A DNA stretch of 21,826 nucleotides from a virus. The position numbers and the translations under genes were made by a program. Every line of letters begins with the position of its first letter. The stretch's first letter is position 1. The stretch lies in IMG/VR virus record IMGVR_UViG_3300037502_001142, positions 1 through 21,826 of that record; one strand, given 5' to 3'. The notes beneath the pieces are model-generated. The model ran no database searches. It was not told where the DNA came from and saw nothing but the letters and a program-made list of their open reading frames with translations. Positions 1-5,911 of the stretch are shown here, piece after piece.

Positions 1-36
1 TATAACTTGATGTATCAAGCTCGTCGAGGACAGTAA
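1..36 (+). CDS. 3' end of an upstream gene (partial), probably tail-associated
   Basis: Frame 1 is open from the first base to a TAA at 34-36 and encodes eleven residues ending ARRGQ. It stops two bases before the tail fibre ATG, and a GAGGA ribosome-binding sequence for that fibre lies inside it. This spacing is usual for adjacent late phage genes. Only the last codons are present, so no function can be assigned. The position before a tail fibre suggests a tail component. Confidence 0.4.
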   Translation, partial: YNLMYQARRGQ

Positions 37-38
37 TC

Positions 39-1202
39 ATGGCAAAGAACAAGATTAGCGAATACAGCGCAACAGCGGCTAATAACACTGACATTGGTGG
101 GATTAACATTGCTGAAGGTTGTGCGCCATCAAACATCAATAACGCGATTCGTGAATTGATGTCTCAGCTAAAAGACCAGCAAGCAGGGTCTGATGGGGAT
201 AACTTTACTGTTGGCGGTAACTTGTCTGTTAGTGGCACTGTAACCCTAACGAATGCTTTGCCGATAGCTCAGGGCGGTACTGGAAACACTACAGCACCTA
301 CAGCGATTAACGCTCTGATGCCTTCTCAGACAAGTAACTCAGGTAAATACCTAACAACTGACGGTGTTAGCGTTGCTTGGGGTACTGTTACTCCGGGAAC
401 AGGTACGGTTACTAGCGTAGGTATAACATCTAATCTATCAGGTATTACGGTTGCTGGCTCTCCTGTAACGTCATCTGGTTCTATATCACTTAATGGCACA
501 TTAAACGTAGCTGCTGGTGGTACTGGTGTAGCTTCACTATCCACAGGTGCGGTATTGGTGGGTAACGGTACGTCTGCCGTATCGTCAGTAGCCCCTAGTT
601 CTAGCGGTAACGTCCTAACTTCTAACGGTAGCTCTTGGGCATCATCTGCTTTGCCTGTAGCCTCATCATCGGTGTCTGGTGTTGTTAATACTGGTACTCA
701 GACCTTTGCAGGGTCTAAGACATTCAGCACAGGCGTAACGTCAGCCAATGGCTATAACTTTACGTCGAATAGTTCGTTATTTTGGACTGGTGCTGAGGCT
801 CAGATTCGTATCGCTGGCAATATGCGCTTATTCGTAGGTGCTACATCGGCTGGTTTCGACTTGTCAGACGTTCAAAAGGTCGGTGGTGGTACGTTTAACA
901 GTTACTCAGACTCACGTTACAAGCAGGACATTAGTGCCTACAATAAAGGTCTAGCGGAACTAAAGCAGGTTGAGCCTAAAAACTACCGCTTTACCGCTGA
1001 GTTCATGAAGTCTGATAGCCCATCACAGCAGTTTGTGGGTATTATTGCTCAGGAACTAGAAGGTACTGCCTTTGCTAATTGTGTAAAAACTGACAACAAT
1101 GGGTTTAAGATTGTAGATACTTCAGAACTCACGTTTGCTCTGATTAATGCAGTAAAAGAGATGAGCCAGCGTATCGAACAACTTGAGGCTAGAAATGGTT
1201 GA
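39..1202 (+). CDS. Tail fibre protein with C-terminal S74 chaperone domain
   Basis: This 387-residue protein probably forms a trimeric receptor-binding fibre. Residues 1-60 form an N-terminal segment likely to attach to the virion. Residues about 70-215 are Gly/Ser/Thr/Asn-rich with repeated AxGGTG motifs, the low-complexity pattern of beta-structured phage fibres. Residues about 285-387 match the Peptidase_S74 intramolecular chaperone of endosialidases: SDSRYKQDI, an LKQVEPKNYRF-like segment, FVGIIAQEL, then a final helix before EARNG. In this family the chaperone assists trimerisation and cuts itself off at the serine of the SD motif, here near residue 288; cleavage is inferred. A GAGGA precedes the ATG, and the stop overlaps the next gene by 8 nt. 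Confidence 0.9.
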   Translation: MAKNKISEYSATAANNTDIGGINIAEGCAPSNINNAIRELMSQLKDQQAGSDGDNFTVGGNLSVSGTVTLTNALPIAQGGTGNTTAPTAINALMPSQTSNSGKYLTTDGVSVAWGTVTPGTGTVTSVGITSNLSGITVAGSPVTSSGSISLNGTLNVAAGGTGVASLSTGAVLVGNGTSAVSSVAPSSSGNVLTSNGSSWASSALPVASSSVSGVVNTGTQTFAGSKTFSTGVTSANGYNFTSNSSLFWTGAEAQIRIAGNMRLFVGATSAGFDLSDVQKVGGGTFNSYSDSRYKQDISAYNKGLAELKQVEPKNYRFTAEFMKSDSPSQQFVGIIAQELEGTAFANCVKTDNNGFKIVDTSELTFALINAVKEMSQRIEQLEARNG

Positions 1203-1395
1203 CATAGGTAAAGCATCTACTGCGGCGACTTACGGCGGTTCTGCGACTGCCGTTTTTTTTGGTCTTACAGCTAATGAATTCGCTGCGCTTGGTGGTCTAG
1301 CAATCGGTGTTATAGGCTTGTTAATTGGTACTTGGTTTAAGCACCAGCATTTACAGATTGCTAAGAAGAATCAGAAGCCTGATCCAGAGGAATAA
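1195..1395 (+). CDS. Putative class II-like holin
   Basis: This small 66-residue membrane protein starts at ATG 1195 inside the fibre stop region; an in-frame TTG at 1183 is less likely. It has a short N-terminus, a hydrophobic stretch TAVFFGLTANEFAALGG and a second hydrophobic segment IGVIGLLIGTWF, followed by a charged tail (KHQHLQIAKKNQKPDPEE). This layout fits HP1-type or class II phage holins, which form inner-membrane lesions that release or activate endolysin. Its place just ahead of the GH19 endolysin and spanins supports a lysis role. A second candidate holin-like protein lies at 3025-3447, so which of them sets lysis timing is open. Confidence 0.7.
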   Translation: MVDIGKASTAATYGGSATAVFFGLTANEFAALGGLAIGVIGLLIGTWFKHQHLQIAKKNQKPDPEE

Positions 1396-1503
1396 ATCGA
1401 TCCGCTAACGCTACTTGCTGCTGCTAATGCTGCTGTTGCGGCTGTAAAGAAAGGTTGTCAACTTTACAAAGAGATCAAGGGTGCGGCAGGTGACGTTAAG
1501 GAT

Positions 1504-2085
1504 GTGCTGGATGATCTGAAGGCACAGTATCAGAAGATTGTTGACCCGACTCCAGTACAGAAACAGCAATATAACGCTGAAGTCCAGAGGGTTCAGGAGA
1601 TAGCCAAGGCTGACCCTAACGATGTATTTACTGACATCGGCAACCAGCTAGGCGCATTGATGGATGCTTATGACTCTATCAGCAAGCTATTCCTCAAAGA
1701 GCAGTTAGAAGCCAAACAGGTTTATAAGGGTGAAGAATCGATAGGTAGGAGAGCATTAAAGCGGATATTGATTACGTCTAGGCTTGATGCGATGTTAGCT
1801 GAGATACGCGAAACGATGGTTTACAAGGCTCCACCAGAGCTAGGATCATTGTGGAGCAAGTTCGAAGAAATGTGGCAGCGTATCGTCAAAGAGCAAGATG
1901 AAGCTCATGCGGAAGAACTTAGGCTAGCTCAGATAGCATCATGGCGACGCAAAAAAAGAATAGCGGAAATCAAGTCAAAAGTGGCATGGGTCTCGGCAGT
2001 GGTGTTCGTAGTTATATGGGCGGTGGGTCTAATGTGGCTGACGACAAGAAGCGCGATGATGAAAACATCCCTTGGACTTTATTGA
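1504..2085 (+). CDS. Membrane-anchored phage protein of unknown function (true start probably upstream)
   Basis: From the GTG at 1504 this encodes 193 residues, mostly charged alpha-helix, with one transmembrane segment near the C-terminus (about 165-187, VAWVSAVVFVVIWAVGLMWL) preceded by a basic RRKKR patch. The reading frame is open back to the holin stop and looks coding from 1396 (IDPLTLLAAANAAVAAVKKG), a start I recall from related phage proteins that begin M(I)DP. There is no ATG, GTG or TTG between 1396 and 1504, so translation may begin at ATC 1396 behind an AGAGG. The last 145 nt overlap the next gene in another frame. Function is unknown; the position is between holin and endolysin. 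Confidence 0.65.
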   Translation: MLDDLKAQYQKIVDPTPVQKQQYNAEVQRVQEIAKADPNDVFTDIGNQLGALMDAYDSISKLFLKEQLEAKQVYKGEESIGRRALKRILITSRLDAMLAEIRETMVYKAPPELGSLWSKFEEMWQRIVKEQDEAHAEELRLAQIASWRRKKRIAEIKSKVAWVSAVVFVVIWAVGLMWLTTRSAMMKTSLGLY

Positions 2086-2246
2086 TTACTGTCATGGCGG
2101 TGTTATTAACTTTCTTTATCGTAATGCCTATTCTGGCTTTCATGTACTACGATATGTACTACGCTCATCAAGCCGCTATCATCGAGATTAGGAAGATGAA
2201 AGAACTCCGGCGAGAGATACTGATAGAGAGGATGTATCGTGATTGA
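1941..2246 (+). CDS. Small single-pass membrane protein, out-of-frame overlap with upstream gene
   Basis: This 101-residue protein has a hydrophilic, Gly/Ser-rich N-terminus (GMGLGSGVRS and YMGGGS), an acidic/basic DDKKRDDEN patch, one strong transmembrane helix (about 45-67, TLLITVMAVLLTFFIVMPIL), and a charged helical tail. Its first 145 nt lie inside the previous gene in a different frame. The Shine-Dalgarno signal before 1941 is weak, so ATG 1986 or 2016 could be the real start; both keep the transmembrane helix. The stop overlaps the endolysin GTG by 8 nt. The function is unknown; a lysis accessory or internal membrane role is possible from context only. Confidence 0.65.
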   Translation: MATQKKNSGNQVKSGMGLGSGVRSYMGGGSNVADDKKRDDENIPWTLLITVMAVLLTFFIVMPILAFMYYDMYYAHQAAIIEIRKMKELRREILIERMYRD

Positions 2247-2877
2247 CCGCAATGCTTTCAGGAAGTTTATTCCTCATTCTAAGTACGCAGATCAATGGTA
2301 TGAGGCTCTATTTAGCCAGCAAACAGAACTCAGTGGTAAGTCTCTCCTGCAAGAATACGAAATAACCACTCCTAACCGTATAGCGGCTTTCCTAGCCCAA
2401 TGTCATCACGAATCAGGTGGGTTCGTATGGCTAACGGAAAACCTGAACTACTCTGCTTCAGGACTCCTTAAAGTATTCCCTAAGTATTTCTCTACAGACG
2501 CTCAAGCTAAGGCTTACGCTAAACAGCCGGACAAGATTGCGAACCATGTTTACGCCAACCGCATGGGTAACGGTGACGAGGCTAGCGGAGATGGGGCTAG
2601 ATACAAGGGCAGAGGACTGATCCAGCTAACGGGCAAGGATAACTATTTCTGGTTCGCTGCTAGCCTTGAGATGACTCCAGAACAAGCCTCAGAGTACACA
2701 CAGACGTTTGAAGGTGCTGCCCAATCTGCTTGCTGGTTCTGGGAGACTAACAAGCTCAATCGATTCGCTGATGCCACAGACTTGCGAGGCATGACTAAGG
2801 TCATTAACGGTGGTTACAAGGGTATGGAAGATAGAGAGGCTCAGTATGCGCGCGCTTTGGCTGTTGTTCATTCTTAG
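2239..2877 (+). CDS. Endolysin, glycoside hydrolase family 19 (chitinase-like muramidase)
   Basis: This 212-residue protein degrades peptidoglycan at the end of infection. The GH19 signature is plain: AQCHHESGGF around residues 53-62 carries the predicted general acid Glu58, LTENLNYS has the second acidic residue Glu67, and ARYKGRGLIQLTGKDNY near 120-137 is the conserved substrate-cleft segment. There is no signal peptide or anchor, so it should depend on a holin for access to the wall. It starts with GTG 2239, overlapping the previous stop by 8 nt; GAGAGG upstream can serve as ribosome-binding site. The full catalytic domain is present, without a separate binding domain. Confidence 0.92.
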   Translation: MIDRNAFRKFIPHSKYADQWYEALFSQQTELSGKSLLQEYEITTPNRIAAFLAQCHHESGGFVWLTENLNYSASGLLKVFPKYFSTDAQAKAYAKQPDKIANHVYANRMGNGDEASGDGARYKGRGLIQLTGKDNYFWFAASLEMTPEQASEYTQTFEGAAQSACWFWETNKLNRFADATDLRGMTKVINGGYKGMEDREAQYARALAVVHS

Positions 2878-3028
2878 TCTCGTAGGCTGTGAGGATAGGT
2901 TCCGTTATCCTTGCCAAGATAACAAAAACTGGAATAAACCTGAGTGCCAGCGTCCTACTTGTGCTGTAACGGGAACCTGTCCAGATCAATTAGTACCTGC
3001 TGCCGACTTTAAGCCGGAGGAAAAATGA
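2846..3028 (+). CDS. Small lipoprotein, Cys-rich, unknown function
   Basis: Translation from ATG 2846 gives 60 residues: a basic start (MRALW), a hydrophobic stretch and a lipobox LVGC with Cys15 as the lipidated residue. The mature part contains EDRFRYPCQ and three further cysteines (CQRPTCAVTGTC). An in-frame start at 2810 exists but would hide the signal peptide, and an AGAGAGG stands before 2846. The gene overlaps the endolysin 3' end by 32 nt. I recall CEDRFRYPCQD-like lipoproteins in other phages near lysis or tail genes, but none with a known role. An outer-membrane job in lysis or superinfection exclusion is inference. Confidence 0.75.
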   Translation: MRALWLLFILSLVGCEDRFRYPCQDNKNWNKPECQRPTCAVTGTCPDQLVPAADFKPEEK

Positions 3029-3447
3029 AGTGGAGTCCTGACCAGATTGATTCAGTCATTAAGCTAGTCATTGGCACTACCTTTTGTATGGTGCTTTTGA
3101 TGATGTCTAGCCTAGCGATGTACTCGGTTGTTTTCGTCACTCAGCCGATGAACGCTATAGCACCAGCGGATAAACAGTTCTTTATGCTGCTGTCGGACAT
3201 GAGCAAGTACATATTAGGCGCATTGGCAACATTGCTTGCCATTAAAGGTAAGGATGGGGTTGCTAAGTTGATCGATCCACCACCCGGAGTATCTAAGGCG
3301 AGTGACTGGACTGATCCACCTAAAGCGCCACCACCTTCACCTACACAGGCTCCTGTTCGTATGGAACCAACGATTGCACCAATAGCCTCAGCAGGTTATA
3401 ACGGTAAAGCAGCACCCGAACAACCACCACACCCGGAGATCACATGA
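3025..3447 (+). CDS. Two-TM membrane protein with proline-rich C-terminal tail, holin-like candidate
   Basis: This 140-residue protein has two hydrophobic segments, about 13-38 (VIKLVIGTTFCMVLLMMSSL) and about 60-75 (YILGALATLLAIKG), separated by a short loop. A hydrophilic tail follows that is strongly Pro/Ala-rich (KAPPPSPTQAPV). The start ATG overlaps the lipoprotein stop by 4 nt (ATGA), and GGAGG lies just upstream. Two helices with a charged tail between endolysin and spanins would suit a holin or antiholin, but I cannot assign a named family. The proline-rich tail is unusual for a holin. Confidence 0.65.
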   Translation: MKWSPDQIDSVIKLVIGTTFCMVLLMMSSLAMYSVVFVTQPMNAIAPADKQFFMLLSDMSKYILGALATLLAIKGKDGVAKLIDPPPGVSKASDWTDPPKAPPPSPTQAPVRMEPTIAPIASAGYNGKAAPEQPPHPEIT

Positions 3448-3623
3448 TTGCATTACGAATGGTTGGAACTGTCGTTCTTAGTCTTCTACTTGTGTTTAAC
3501 ATTCACGCTGGCGAGACAAAGAAGGTCTGTCACGCTGAGAAAAGACAGGGTAAAGAGGTACAGGTATGCCGTGAGGTCAAGATTCACAAGAAACTTGATG
3601 GCACAAAAGTACCGCCGAAATGA
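3444..3623 (+). CDS. Small secreted protein with signal peptide
   Basis: An ATG at 3444 (overlapping the previous stop) opens a 59-residue ORF that ends in a TGA overlapping the i-spanin ATG. It has a basic start (MIALRM), a hydrophobic core VGTVVLSLLLVFNI and a likely signal peptidase I site after HAG or IHA. The mature part is about 38 residues, very basic and has two cysteines (KVCHAEKRQGKEVQVCREVK). The tight coupling on both sides and the clear signal peptide support a real gene. The function is unknown; a periplasmic role during lysis is inferred from its neighbours. Confidence 0.7.
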   Translation: MIALRMVGTVVLSLLLVFNIHAGETKKVCHAEKRQGKEVQVCREVKIHKKLDGTKVPPK

Positions 3624-4081
3624 ACCCTTACGTCATCATTGGCGTTGTAGCAGCCATAGGCGTTGCAGGAGCCGGAGGTCTATATCAAGGACACCAGCTA
3701 GGAAAGGCTGAGGTTCAACAGGCTTGGGATAAAGAGAAAGCCGAGCAATATGCTCAGTACGCTAAGGCTCAGGAAGAAGCTAGGGCTAAGGAGCAGGAAC
3801 TACAGGCTAACGCTGACCAGTTAAGGAAAGAGAAAGATGCGGAAATCAGGAATATTAACGCTCGGGCTAATGCTCTCTCTAACAGCTTGCAGCAGCGTCA
3901 AACCCGCCCCTCCGAAACAAGTTCCTTGCCCAGTTCCTCCGGTGCTAGATCAACATCCTGTAGCGGAAAAGAGCTTTACAGAGAGGATGGAGAGTTTCTT
4001 GTCAGGGTCGCTAGAGAAGCCGACGAACTCAGGTCAGCCCTCAAGCAGTGTTACACCCAATACGAAGCCCTAAGAAAGTGA
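3620..4081 (+). CDS. Rz: i-spanin (Rz-like)
   Basis: This 153-residue protein has an N-terminal transmembrane anchor (about 4-24, YVIIGVVAAIGVAGAGGLY), then a long charged, Ala/Glu/Lys/Gln-rich coiled-coil region (about 25-95), and ends in a soluble C-terminus. That is the layout of Rz-type inner-membrane spanins, which join an outer-membrane partner and fuse the two membranes in the final lysis step. A second gene with a lipoprotein signal lies entirely inside it in another frame, the classic nested Rz/Rz1 arrangement. The last 12 nt overlap the 3' end of the convergent minus-strand gene. Confidence 0.88.
   Translation: MNPYVIIGVVAAIGVAGAGGLYQGHQLGKAEVQQAWDKEKAEQYAQYAKAQEEARAKEQELQANADQLRKEKDAEIRNINARANALSNSLQQRQTRPSETSSLPSSSGARSTSCSGKELYREDGEFLVRVAREADELRSALKQCYTQYEALRK
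3837..4073 (+). CDS. Rz1: o-spanin lipoprotein (Rz1-like), nested in the i-spanin gene
   Basis: This 78-residue ORF is wholly contained in the i-spanin gene in a different frame. It begins with a lipoprotein signal (MRKSGILTLGLMLSLTAC) whose lipobox LTAC places the lipidated cysteine at residue 18. The mature protein is rich in proline (KPAPPKQVPCPVPPVLD), as in Rz1 proteins. Lipidation would put it in the outer-membrane inner leaflet, where it binds the i-spanin C-terminus. It stops 8 nt before the i-spanin stop. The combination of position, lipobox and proline content makes this assignment firm. Confidence 0.9.
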   Translation: MRKSGILTLGLMLSLTACSSVKPAPPKQVPCPVPPVLDQHPVAEKSFTERMESFLSGSLEKPTNSGQPSSSVTPNTKP

Positions 4082-4264
4082 CTTCTGAGCCTCTGTAGCG
4101 ATCTCTGAGGCTGTTTTTATCATCTGGTCATAGGTCTGACCACTACCCCTAGCAATTAAGCCTCCTAGAGCCGCTGCGAAGAAGATACGCCAATCGTCAT
4201 TAACTGGGCTTTCTTTTGTTTCCTGCCACTTAGGATCATCAGGATTCTTTCTAGGTCTGCCCAT
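4070..4264 (-). CDS. Small hypothetical protein
   Basis: This 64-residue protein is the last gene of the leftward unit. It starts with a basic GRPRKNPDDPKW segment, like an AT-hook or terminase-small N-terminus, then has a short hydrophobic stretch (FFAAALGGLIARG) and an Ala/Glu-rich end. The start overlaps the upstream zinc-protein stop by 14 nt, with GGGAAC ahead of ATG. Its 3' end overlaps the convergent i-spanin gene by 12 nt. No family is recognised. Confidence 0.6.
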   Translation of the reverse strand: MGRPRKNPDDPKWQETKESPVNDDWRIFFAAALGGLIARGSGQTYDQMIKTASEIATEAQKSLS

Positions 4265-4460
4265 TTCGTTCCCTTAGCTGTCTTGCAATTCTGTTAATGT
4301 GGTTTACTGGAGTCGGCTTCCCGGACATATTTCGGTAGATGCTCGGAGACTTCTTCTCGATACAAGACTTGCATATCCAGCGGTTAGTGCGGTTACCTCG
4401 CCTAAATACCCCACCTTCTTCATCTCTAATGGCTTGGCAACTGGTGCAAAATTTAGTCAT
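4251..4460 (-). CDS. Small zinc-ribbon-like protein
   Basis: Read from ATG 4460 this gives 69 residues. Two CxxC pairs (FCTSCQAIRDEEGG and WICKSCIEKK) about 30 residues apart form a probable four-cysteine zinc site. The tail is basic (NRIARQLRERNG). A start at 4475 is also in frame, but the 4460 start puts the first CxxC right at the N-terminus, as usual for these phage zinc ribbons. The gene touches the membrane-protein gene upstream by a 4-nt overlap. It may bind nucleic acid or a host protein; the target is unknown. Confidence 0.65.
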   Translation of the reverse strand: MTKFCTSCQAIRDEEGGVFRRGNRTNRWICKSCIEKKSPSIYRNMSGKPTPVNHINRIARQLRERNGQT

Positions 4461-4651
4461 AGTCTGCGCTGGCAAGTAAATGCTTGGATGTCTACGCGAA
4501 ATGCCCCTGCGAACTTGCAGTCAGAAGCAATCCGAGATTCTGTCTGTATACCGCCGACATACCATCCGATCACGCAGAGCAGGATAGCGACGATAGACTT
4601 AGCCCACCAGCCATTGACCATATCGATAGCTTTAGCAATGTCATTTGTCAT
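4457..4651 (-). CDS. Small single-pass membrane protein
   Basis: This 64-residue protein has one transmembrane helix at about 19-36 (SIVAILLCVIGWYVGG), a short amphipathic start and a polar tail with two cysteines. It overlaps its neighbours on both sides (11 nt and 4 nt), which suggests coupled translation. No family is recognised. A small early membrane protein could affect host uptake or exclude other phages, but nothing in the sequence decides this. Confidence 0.55.
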   Translation of the reverse strand: MTNDIAKAIDMVNGWWAKSIVAILLCVIGWYVGGIQTESRIASDCKFAGAFRVDIQAFTCQRRL

Positions 4652-4949
4652 CTTTAACGAATACTCCTTCCTTATTCAGAAAGCCTTTGCGATCCTTGAT
4701 CTGATCGTATGCTGACTGAAAACAGTGTTTTAGATCGACATCTTCAATAGCAGCAACCATAGTGAGGCATACAAGAACGTCGCCAAGTCCGTCAATAATT
4801 GATTCACGATCTCGTTTGGTAATCGCATCTGCTAATTCCCCCATCTCAGAGAAAGCCTTGAGAAGCTGCGTCTTAGCGTCTGAGTTCTGGATGATTCCTC
4901 TAGCCTCACCCCAACGGACTACTAACAATTCGGTTGCTTCATAGCTCAT
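4641..4949 (-). CDS. MazG-like nucleotide pyrophosphohydrolase
   Basis: This 102-residue protein has the all-alpha NTP pyrophosphohydrolase pattern. SEMGELADAI at about 34-43 supplies the ExxE metal ligands (Glu35, Glu38), and IIDGLGDVLV at about 51-60 supplies the matching acidic residues (Asp53, Asp57). Enzymes of this family hydrolyse NTPs or dNTPs to the monophosphate and pyrophosphate; phage forms are thought to adjust nucleotide or alarmone pools in the infected host. It is a single-domain MazG, shorter than the two-domain bacterial enzyme. It lies between a Cro/CI-type HTH gene and small ORFs, overlapping the HTH gene by 4 nt. Confidence 0.8.
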   Translation of the reverse strand: MSYEATELLVVRWGEARGIIQNSDAKTQLLKAFSEMGELADAITKRDRESIIDGLGDVLVCLTMVAAIEDVDLKHCFQSAYDQIKDRKGFLNKEGVFVKDDK

Positions 4950-5137
4950 AGGAAACTCTCGATTTCTTCAATAGGCATGGCAAAGGTCTTGTGAATGGCG
5001 ATCATCATGCTAGCCGATACGCCATATCGCTCGTTACGAATCTTGCTAATGGTAGGAGTTGATACGCCTAGCGTTAGGGCTAGTTGGCGGTCATTCTTAA
5101 TGTTGTAGGTCTTTAGTAAATAGTCCAGCAATTCCAT
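4946..5137 (-). CDS. HTH DNA-binding protein, Cro/CI (XRE) type
   Basis: This 63-residue protein is little more than one helix-turn-helix domain. RQLALTLGVSTPTISKIRNERYGVS (about 17-41) matches the XRE/Cro pattern, with GVSTPTISKIR as the turn and recognition helix. It probably acts as a transcriptional regulator of phage genes. AGGAGA lies 5 nt before its ATG, and a 5-bp inverted repeat sits just upstream at 5156-5171 as a possible operator. No integrase is present in the window, so this need not be a lysogeny repressor; a Cro-like lytic switch is as likely. Confidence 0.78.
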   Translation of the reverse strand: MELLDYLLKTYNIKNDRQLALTLGVSTPTISKIRNERYGVSASMMIAIHKTFAMPIEEIESFL

Positions 5138-5342
5138 GTTTTCTCCTGAGTTAATGCCCGTCTTTCCGGGCTGTCAACATACTCACACAGAGGGGAGAAA
5201 CCTACCTGATAGGAGACTGTGCGTATGCTGCGTAGGTTATGTGCGCCACCTATCGCTAGGCTTAAGGGTGAGGTACTCGCTACACCAGTTCTATCCTTGA
5301 CGATTTGTTAATCGAAAAGCTGGCATCTGCTTTCCCTCATAA
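5138..5342. other. Non-coding leader upstream of the HTH gene, with inverted repeats
   Basis: No convincing gene is seen in these 205 bases on either strand. It contains a 5-bp inverted repeat with a 6-nt centre (5156-5171), a 7-bp inverted repeat AACCTAC/GTAGGTT (5199-5238), and a GATAGG/CCTATC pair. On the minus strand TTGACA (5177-5172) stands 17 nt from a weak TTAACT. It probably holds control sequence for the HTH-MazG genes, or a structured leader RNA. Confidence 0.5.
5156..5171 (-). promoter_or_regulatory. Inverted repeat upstream of HTH gene, possible operator
   Basis: GCCCG and CGGGC flank a 6-nt centre. On the minus strand the repeat fills the spacer after a consensus TTGACA (5177-5172), and the position opposite a -10 reads TTAACT, a poor match. 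A start there would fall inside the ribosome-binding site, so the promoter reading is weak. Autoregulation by the adjacent HTH protein is an inference. Confidence 0.35.
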
Positions 5343-5489
5343 TCAAAAGCAACTTGTATTGCAGTTGCCACCATAACAGCAGGTTGTACAGGTCACATAC
5401 CGACCATCGTAGTAATAGCTATGTGTCGAGCAGCTAGCCCAAACGAGAGGGGCTGTAAGAGCTAACCAGAGTGCGAATAAGTATTTCAT
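5343..5489 (-). CDS. Small cysteine-rich secreted protein
   Basis: A 48-residue ORF starts at ATG 5489, 5 nt behind a strong AAGGAG. Residues 1-18 form a signal peptide (MKYLFALWLALTAPLVWA) with a likely signal peptidase I cut after VWA. The 30-residue mature part has six cysteines (20, 34, 37, 38, 43, 47) plus Tyr and Gly, suggesting a disulfide-bonded mini-protein in the periplasm. It lies just downstream of SSB on the same strand, 9 nt from its stop, so it is probably in the recombination operon. Cys20 does not fit a proper lipobox. No family with a known function is recognised. Confidence 0.72.
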   Translation of the reverse strand: MKYLFALWLALTAPLVWASCSTHSYYYDGRYVTCTTCCYGGNCNTSCF

Positions 5490-5498
5490 AGTTTCTCC

Positions 5499-5909
5499 TT
5501 AGAATGGTGCGTCACTAAGATCATCGTCTTGAAACTCTACTTTCTTTGCTGGTTTCTTTGGTTCTTTGCTTTCCGTTGCTTTCCCAAGCATTTGCATAAA
5601 GTCGCAATTAATGCCATAACTAACACGCTCAATGCCTTCTTTGTCTATGTACTTATTGCTTTTAATCTTTCCTTCAATATATACCTCAGAGCCTTTAGTA
5701 AGGTACTGCTGTGCGATTTCTGCAAGTTTCCCAAACGCAGTTATTTTGTGCCATTCAGTTGATTGCTTTTTTTCCTTAGTGACTTTATCTGTCCATTTCT
5801 CATTTGTCGCTAGGCTAAATGTGGCTACTGAATCTCCACTGCTTTGATAGCGTATTTCTGGGTCTTTGCCAAGAGTTCCAAGCAAAATTACTTTATTTAC
5901 TGATGCCAT
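5499..5909 (-). CDS. ssb: Single-stranded DNA-binding protein
   Basis: This 136-residue protein is a standard SSB. The OB fold covers about 1-110, with NKVILLGTLGKDPEIRY, FSLATNEKW, STEWHKITAFGKLAEIAQQYL and EVYIEGKIKS as recognisable strands. The C-terminus is acidic and ends DDDLSDAPF, close to the D-D-D-I-P-F tip through which bacterial SSBs recruit partner proteins. It should coat ssDNA in phage replication and recombination, and it follows the ERF annealing protein by two bases. It is shorter than E. coli SSB (about 178 aa) because the linker is short. Confidence 0.95.
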   Translation of the reverse strand: MASVNKVILLGTLGKDPEIRYQSSGDSVATFSLATNEKWTDKVTKEKKQSTEWHKITAFGKLAEIAQQYLTKGSEVYIEGKIKSNKYIDKEGIERVSYGINCDFMQMLGKATESKEPKKPAKKVEFQDDDLSDAPF

Positions 5910-5911
5910 AT

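Noticed and set aside
4299-4715. 138-codon plus-strand ORF across the small leftward genes
   Set aside because: It is antisense to overlapping genes with zinc, membrane and MazG signatures and lacks a ribosome-binding site.
4946-5137. HTH protein as proof of a temperate phage
   Set aside because: No integrase, attachment site or full-length CI-type repressor is visible in this window; a Cro-like regulator also occurs in lytic phages.
5138-5342. tRNA or CRISPR in the leftward gap
   Set aside because: No cloverleaf with a T-loop GTTCRANYC box and no spaced repeats were found on either strand.
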